NCBI GenBank assembly: GCA_035272265.1
Contig: DATEQV010000077.1
Location: 1 to 22,462, forward strand
Direction of reading: 5' to 3'
DNA: 22,462 bases
Source of the DNA: Acidisphaera sp035272265
Lineage (GTDB): Bacteria; Pseudomonadota; Alphaproteobacteria; Acetobacterales; Acetobacteraceae
Translations under genes and position numbers: made by a program
The notes under the pieces: generated by a model
The model's input: only the letters and a program-made list of their open reading frames with translations
Told to the model about the DNA's origin: nothing
Database searches by the model: none
Part shown: positions 20,354 through 22,462 of the stretch, one piece after another
Numbering within the stretch: the first letter of the stretch is position 1
How the letters are laid out: every line of letters starts with the position of its first letter

Positions 20354-20812
20354 ATGCTGGAAGTCGAACGGGCGGGCGACCTGTCGGTGTACGTCGGGCA
20401 GGAGATCGGCGTGTCCGACTGGGTGACGGTCGACCAGCACATGATCGACACCTTCGCCGAGGCGACGGGCGACCATCAGTGGATCCATGTCGACGTCGAG
20501 CGTGCCCGGCGCGAGCTGCCGGGCGGCCATACGATCGCGCACGGGTTCCTGACGCTCTCGCTGGTGCCGATGCTGTCGCACAAGGTCTGGGCGGTGCGGC
20601 AGCGCTCGCGTGGGCTGAACTACGGCTCGAACAAGGTGCGCTTCACCGCCCCGGTGCCGTCCGGCAGCCGCATCCGGCTGCGCCAGAGACTGCTCGCGCT
20701 CGACCCGGTCGAGGGCAACGGCCATCGGCTGACGATGGAGAGCACGGTCGAGATCGAAGGCAGCGAGCGGCCGGCGCTGGTCGCGGAGATGCTGTCGATC
20801 ATTTACGATTGA
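20354..20812 (+). CDS. MaoC-like (R)-enoyl-CoA hydratase/dehydratase
   Basis: A 152-residue single hot-dog protein of the MaoC/NodN type. The catalytic pair is visible in ATGDHQWIHVD, Asp40 and His45, followed by the hydratase-2 segment HTIAHGFLTLSLVPML (59-74). Such proteins add water to trans-2-enoyl-CoA, or act on related thioesters, in beta-oxidation or polyhydroxyalkanoate supply; the acyl chain is unknown. GGGAGG sits six bases before the ATG. It is divergent from the P450 gene, so it may share regulation with it and could act on fatty acyl products, but this is position only. Confidence 0.9.
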   Translation: MLEVERAGDLSVYVGQEIGVSDWVTVDQHMIDTFAEATGDHQWIHVDVERARRELPGGHTIAHGFLTLSLVPMLSHKVWAVRQRSRGLNYGSNKVRFTAPVPSGSRIRLRQRLLALDPVEGNGHRLTMESTVEIEGSERPALVAEMLSIIYD

Positions 20813-20919
20813 CGCGTACGACTGTCTTCCCTGGGCCGGTCTGCGGCCGCCCACGGGGCGTCGGTTAGCCTCCGTTAAGGCCCGATCGGCAAATTGAGAC
20901 AGGGCGCGGAAGACGGAAC

Positions 20920-22071
20920 ATGGCGGCGAGGGGCAAGGCACAGACCCGGGCGGGCGTGATCATCCGCCGGGAGCAACCGAGCGAGGCCGCCGCGCATCAT
21001 GGAGGCGCCTGGAAGGTCGCCTACGCCGACTTCGTCACGGCGATGATGGCGTTCTTTCTGCTGATGTGGCTGATCAACGCCACGACGGAGGAGCAGCGCA
21101 AGGGGCTCGCCGACTACTTCAGCAACGAGAACGTCGCCAGCCGGCAGTACTCGGGCTCGGGCGAGCCGTTCGGCGGGCGCAACCCGTCGGACGACGGGGC
21201 GGCGGTCTCCGACCGCGGCACCGTGCAGGTGATCCAGGGCAACAAGCCGGTGCCGCCGGACACCGACGACGACCGCCACCGCCCGTTCGTCGCGGCGGGG
21301 GCGAGCGAGGCCGACCGCGGCGACCCGGAAGACGGCCAAGGCGCCGGGCACGACGGCCATGGGCGCGGCGGCCAGGTCCCCGCGCAGGCCGGTCAGCCGT
21401 CGGCCGTGGCGGCGGATGCCGCCGCGCAGGCCGCTGCCGCGGCGGCCGAGACGAAGGCGCTGGAGCAGGCCGCGCAACAGCTGCGCGATGCGGTGCGCGC
21501 CGACCCGTCCCTCGCGGCGGTGGCCGACCAGCTGAAGATCGAGGTCACGCCGGAGGGGCTGCGCATCCAGCTCGAGGACGCGGACCGTCGGCCGATGTTC
21601 GCCAGCGGCTCCTCGGTGCCGAACGACCGGGCCCGCGCGATCCTGCAGAAGGTCGCCTCGGTGCTGGCGAAGATGCCGGAGGACGTGTCGATCTCCGGCC
21701 ATACCGACGCCGCCCCGTATCCGGGGCCGGACCGCACGAACTGGGAGCTGTCGTCGGAGCGCGCCAACGCGACGCGCCGGCTGCTGACCGAGCAGGGCGT
21801 GGCGCCGGCGCGGTTCCGCTCGGTGGTCGGGCACGCGGATCGCGAGCTTCTGGTCGTGGATGATCCGCTGGCCCCCGCCAATCGCCGGATCGCCATCCTC
21901 GTGCACCGGCAGGTGCCCCTGTCCGCTGCCGGCGGGGCACAGGCCCAGGCTGCGCCGGCAGCGGGGCCGGTGGCGACAGGTGGGGCGGCGGGTTCGGCGC
22001 CGGGCTTGCCCGTGGTGCTCGCGCCCGTGCTGAGCGGCGCTCCGGCCGGCGCCGCGCCGGCCCCGCGATGA
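20920..22071 (+). CDS. motB: Flagellar motor protein MotB
   Basis: MotB is the stator protein that anchors the MotAB proton channel to peptidoglycan. The 383-residue protein has one N-terminal membrane helix with the motor motif WKVAYADFVTAMMAFFLLMW, the proton-binding Asp being Asp37. A long polar linker (about 85-175, Asp/Gly/Ala-rich) follows, then an OmpA/MotB peptidoglycan-binding domain (about 210-330, with SGHTD and NWELSSERANATRRLL). The last 52 residues (332-383) are an Ala/Pro/Gly-rich tail not needed by the family. GGAAGA and GGAAC purine runs precede the ATG. It is followed after 10 bp by motA, the reverse of the common motA-motB order. Confidence 0.95.
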   Translation: MAARGKAQTRAGVIIRREQPSEAAAHHGGAWKVAYADFVTAMMAFFLLMWLINATTEEQRKGLADYFSNENVASRQYSGSGEPFGGRNPSDDGAAVSDRGTVQVIQGNKPVPPDTDDDRHRPFVAAGASEADRGDPEDGQGAGHDGHGRGGQVPAQAGQPSAVAADAAAQAAAAAAETKALEQAAQQLRDAVRADPSLAAVADQLKIEVTPEGLRIQLEDADRRPMFASGSSVPNDRARAILQKVASVLAKMPEDVSISGHTDAAPYPGPDRTNWELSSERANATRRLLTEQGVAPARFRSVVGHADRELLVVDDPLAPANRRIAILVHRQVPLSAAGGAQAQAAPAAGPVATGGAAGSAPGLPVVLAPVLSGAPAGAAPAPR

Positions 22072-22081
22072 CCTGCCCGGC

Positions 22082-22333
22082 ATGCTGACCCTCGCCGGTT
22101 TCGCCGTCCTGCTCGGCTGCGTGTTCGGCAGCTACATCCTGTCGGGCGGCTCGATCGGGCCGCTGGCCGAGGCGCTGCCGTTCGAGCTGCTGACCATCGG
22201 GGGTGCCGCGATCTGCACCTTCATCATGGCCAACAGCCTGCACGCCGTGAAGCATACGCTCGGCGGCATGATGAAGGTCATCAAGGGCGCGACTTTCACC
22301 AAGCGCGACTACGTCGACCTGCTGAGAGGCTGA
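22082..22333 (+). pseudogene. motA: MotA, 5' fragment cut off by the right-hand repeat
   Basis: The first ~80 codons of MotA: TM1 (about 1-22), then PFELLTIGGAAICTFIMAN (33-51) as TM2, and the start of the cytoplasmic region with KGATFTKRDYVDLL. Full MotA is about 285 residues; after DLL the reading frame enters the 137-bp repeat and stops at 22331-22333, two residues later. TM3, TM4 and the charged cytoplasmic loop that contacts FliG are missing. It follows motB by 10 bp. Either the gene is disrupted by an insertion sequence, which should abolish this stator, or the rest lies past the element. Homology of the fragment is clear. Confidence 0.88.
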
Positions 22334-22458
22334 AAATGTATCGGCCGTTGAGGTGAGTTCGCTGAATCGTGTTTTGGTAGGACCGACGCGCGAGATGCTG
22401 GGACGCTCCTATGGCCGGAGCTGGTGGGCTTGTGGCGCGGGGTATCTCACGTTGATCC
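22322..22458 (+). mobile_element. Probable insertion-sequence end (right copy), inverted relative to 1-137
   Basis: Matches the reverse complement of 1-137 at 135 of 137 positions and begins exactly where the motA similarity ends. The element body would extend beyond the window to the right. A reading frame opens at GTG 22353 and remains open to the window edge (36 codons, beginning V-S-S-L-N-R-V-L-V-G), matching the frame in the left copy; it may be the transposase N-terminus but I cannot name the family. Four bases (22459-22462) extend past the aligned part only because the left copy starts later at the window edge. Confidence 0.65.
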
Positions 22459-22462
22459 GGTT

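Overview
The window is GC-rich DNA, almost certainly from an alphaproteobacterium, perhaps Rhodospirillales/Acetobacteraceae-like. The main support is the block BolA-family gene / J-domain gene / cobS / cobT, an aerobic cobalamin neighbourhood that I know from that class, plus strong third-position GC bias, Tat-exported orphan LivJ-type binding proteins and flagellar motor genes. The genus cannot be fixed from the sequence.

Layout. Both ends carry the same 137-bp sequence in opposite orientation (1-137 and 22322-22458, 135/137 identical). It looks like the end of an insertion sequence whose body lies outside the window on each side. Inside, left to right: an MFS transporter (-) and a divergent TetR regulator (+) sharing two identical-arm palindromic operators; accA (+); a small toxin-antitoxin pair (+) whose toxin has no standard start codon; a BolA-family gene (-) facing away from a J-domain gene, cobS and cobT (+); an orphan ABC-type binding protein (+); leuD (-) between two palindromic repeats; a complete pyruvate dehydrogenase set lpdA-aceF-aceE (-, transcribed aceE to aceF to lpdA); a DyP-peroxidase-like membrane protein and a cytochrome P450 (-) directly upstream of aceE; a MaoC-like hydratase (+) divergent from the P450; and motB (+) followed by a motA cut off after about 80 codons at the start of the right-hand repeat.

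How the genes work together. CobS and CobT are two of the three subunits of aerobic cobaltochelatase; CobN is not in the window. AceE, AceF and LpdA make up the full PDH complex, and LpdA is unusual in carrying two N-terminal lipoyl domains in addition to the one on AceF. AccA and LeuD are single subunits of two-subunit enzymes whose partners (AccD, LeuC) lie elsewhere. The P450 and the DyP-like protein are 10 bp apart and form a two-gene heme-enzyme unit.

The best candidate for something undescribed is this heme pair. The P450 keeps its Cys ligand, ExxR and the I-helix Thr but has Pro where the proton-delivery Asp normally sits. The DyP-like protein keeps the proximal His and distal Arg but has Phe where the catalytic Asp of the GxxDG motif should be, and it is fused to a ~560-residue N-terminal region with two membrane helices. 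Losing the acid in both partners suggests chemistry that does not need classical O2 or H2O2 activation, for example hydroperoxide rearrangement; that step is inference. Every intergenic gap is under 300 bp.
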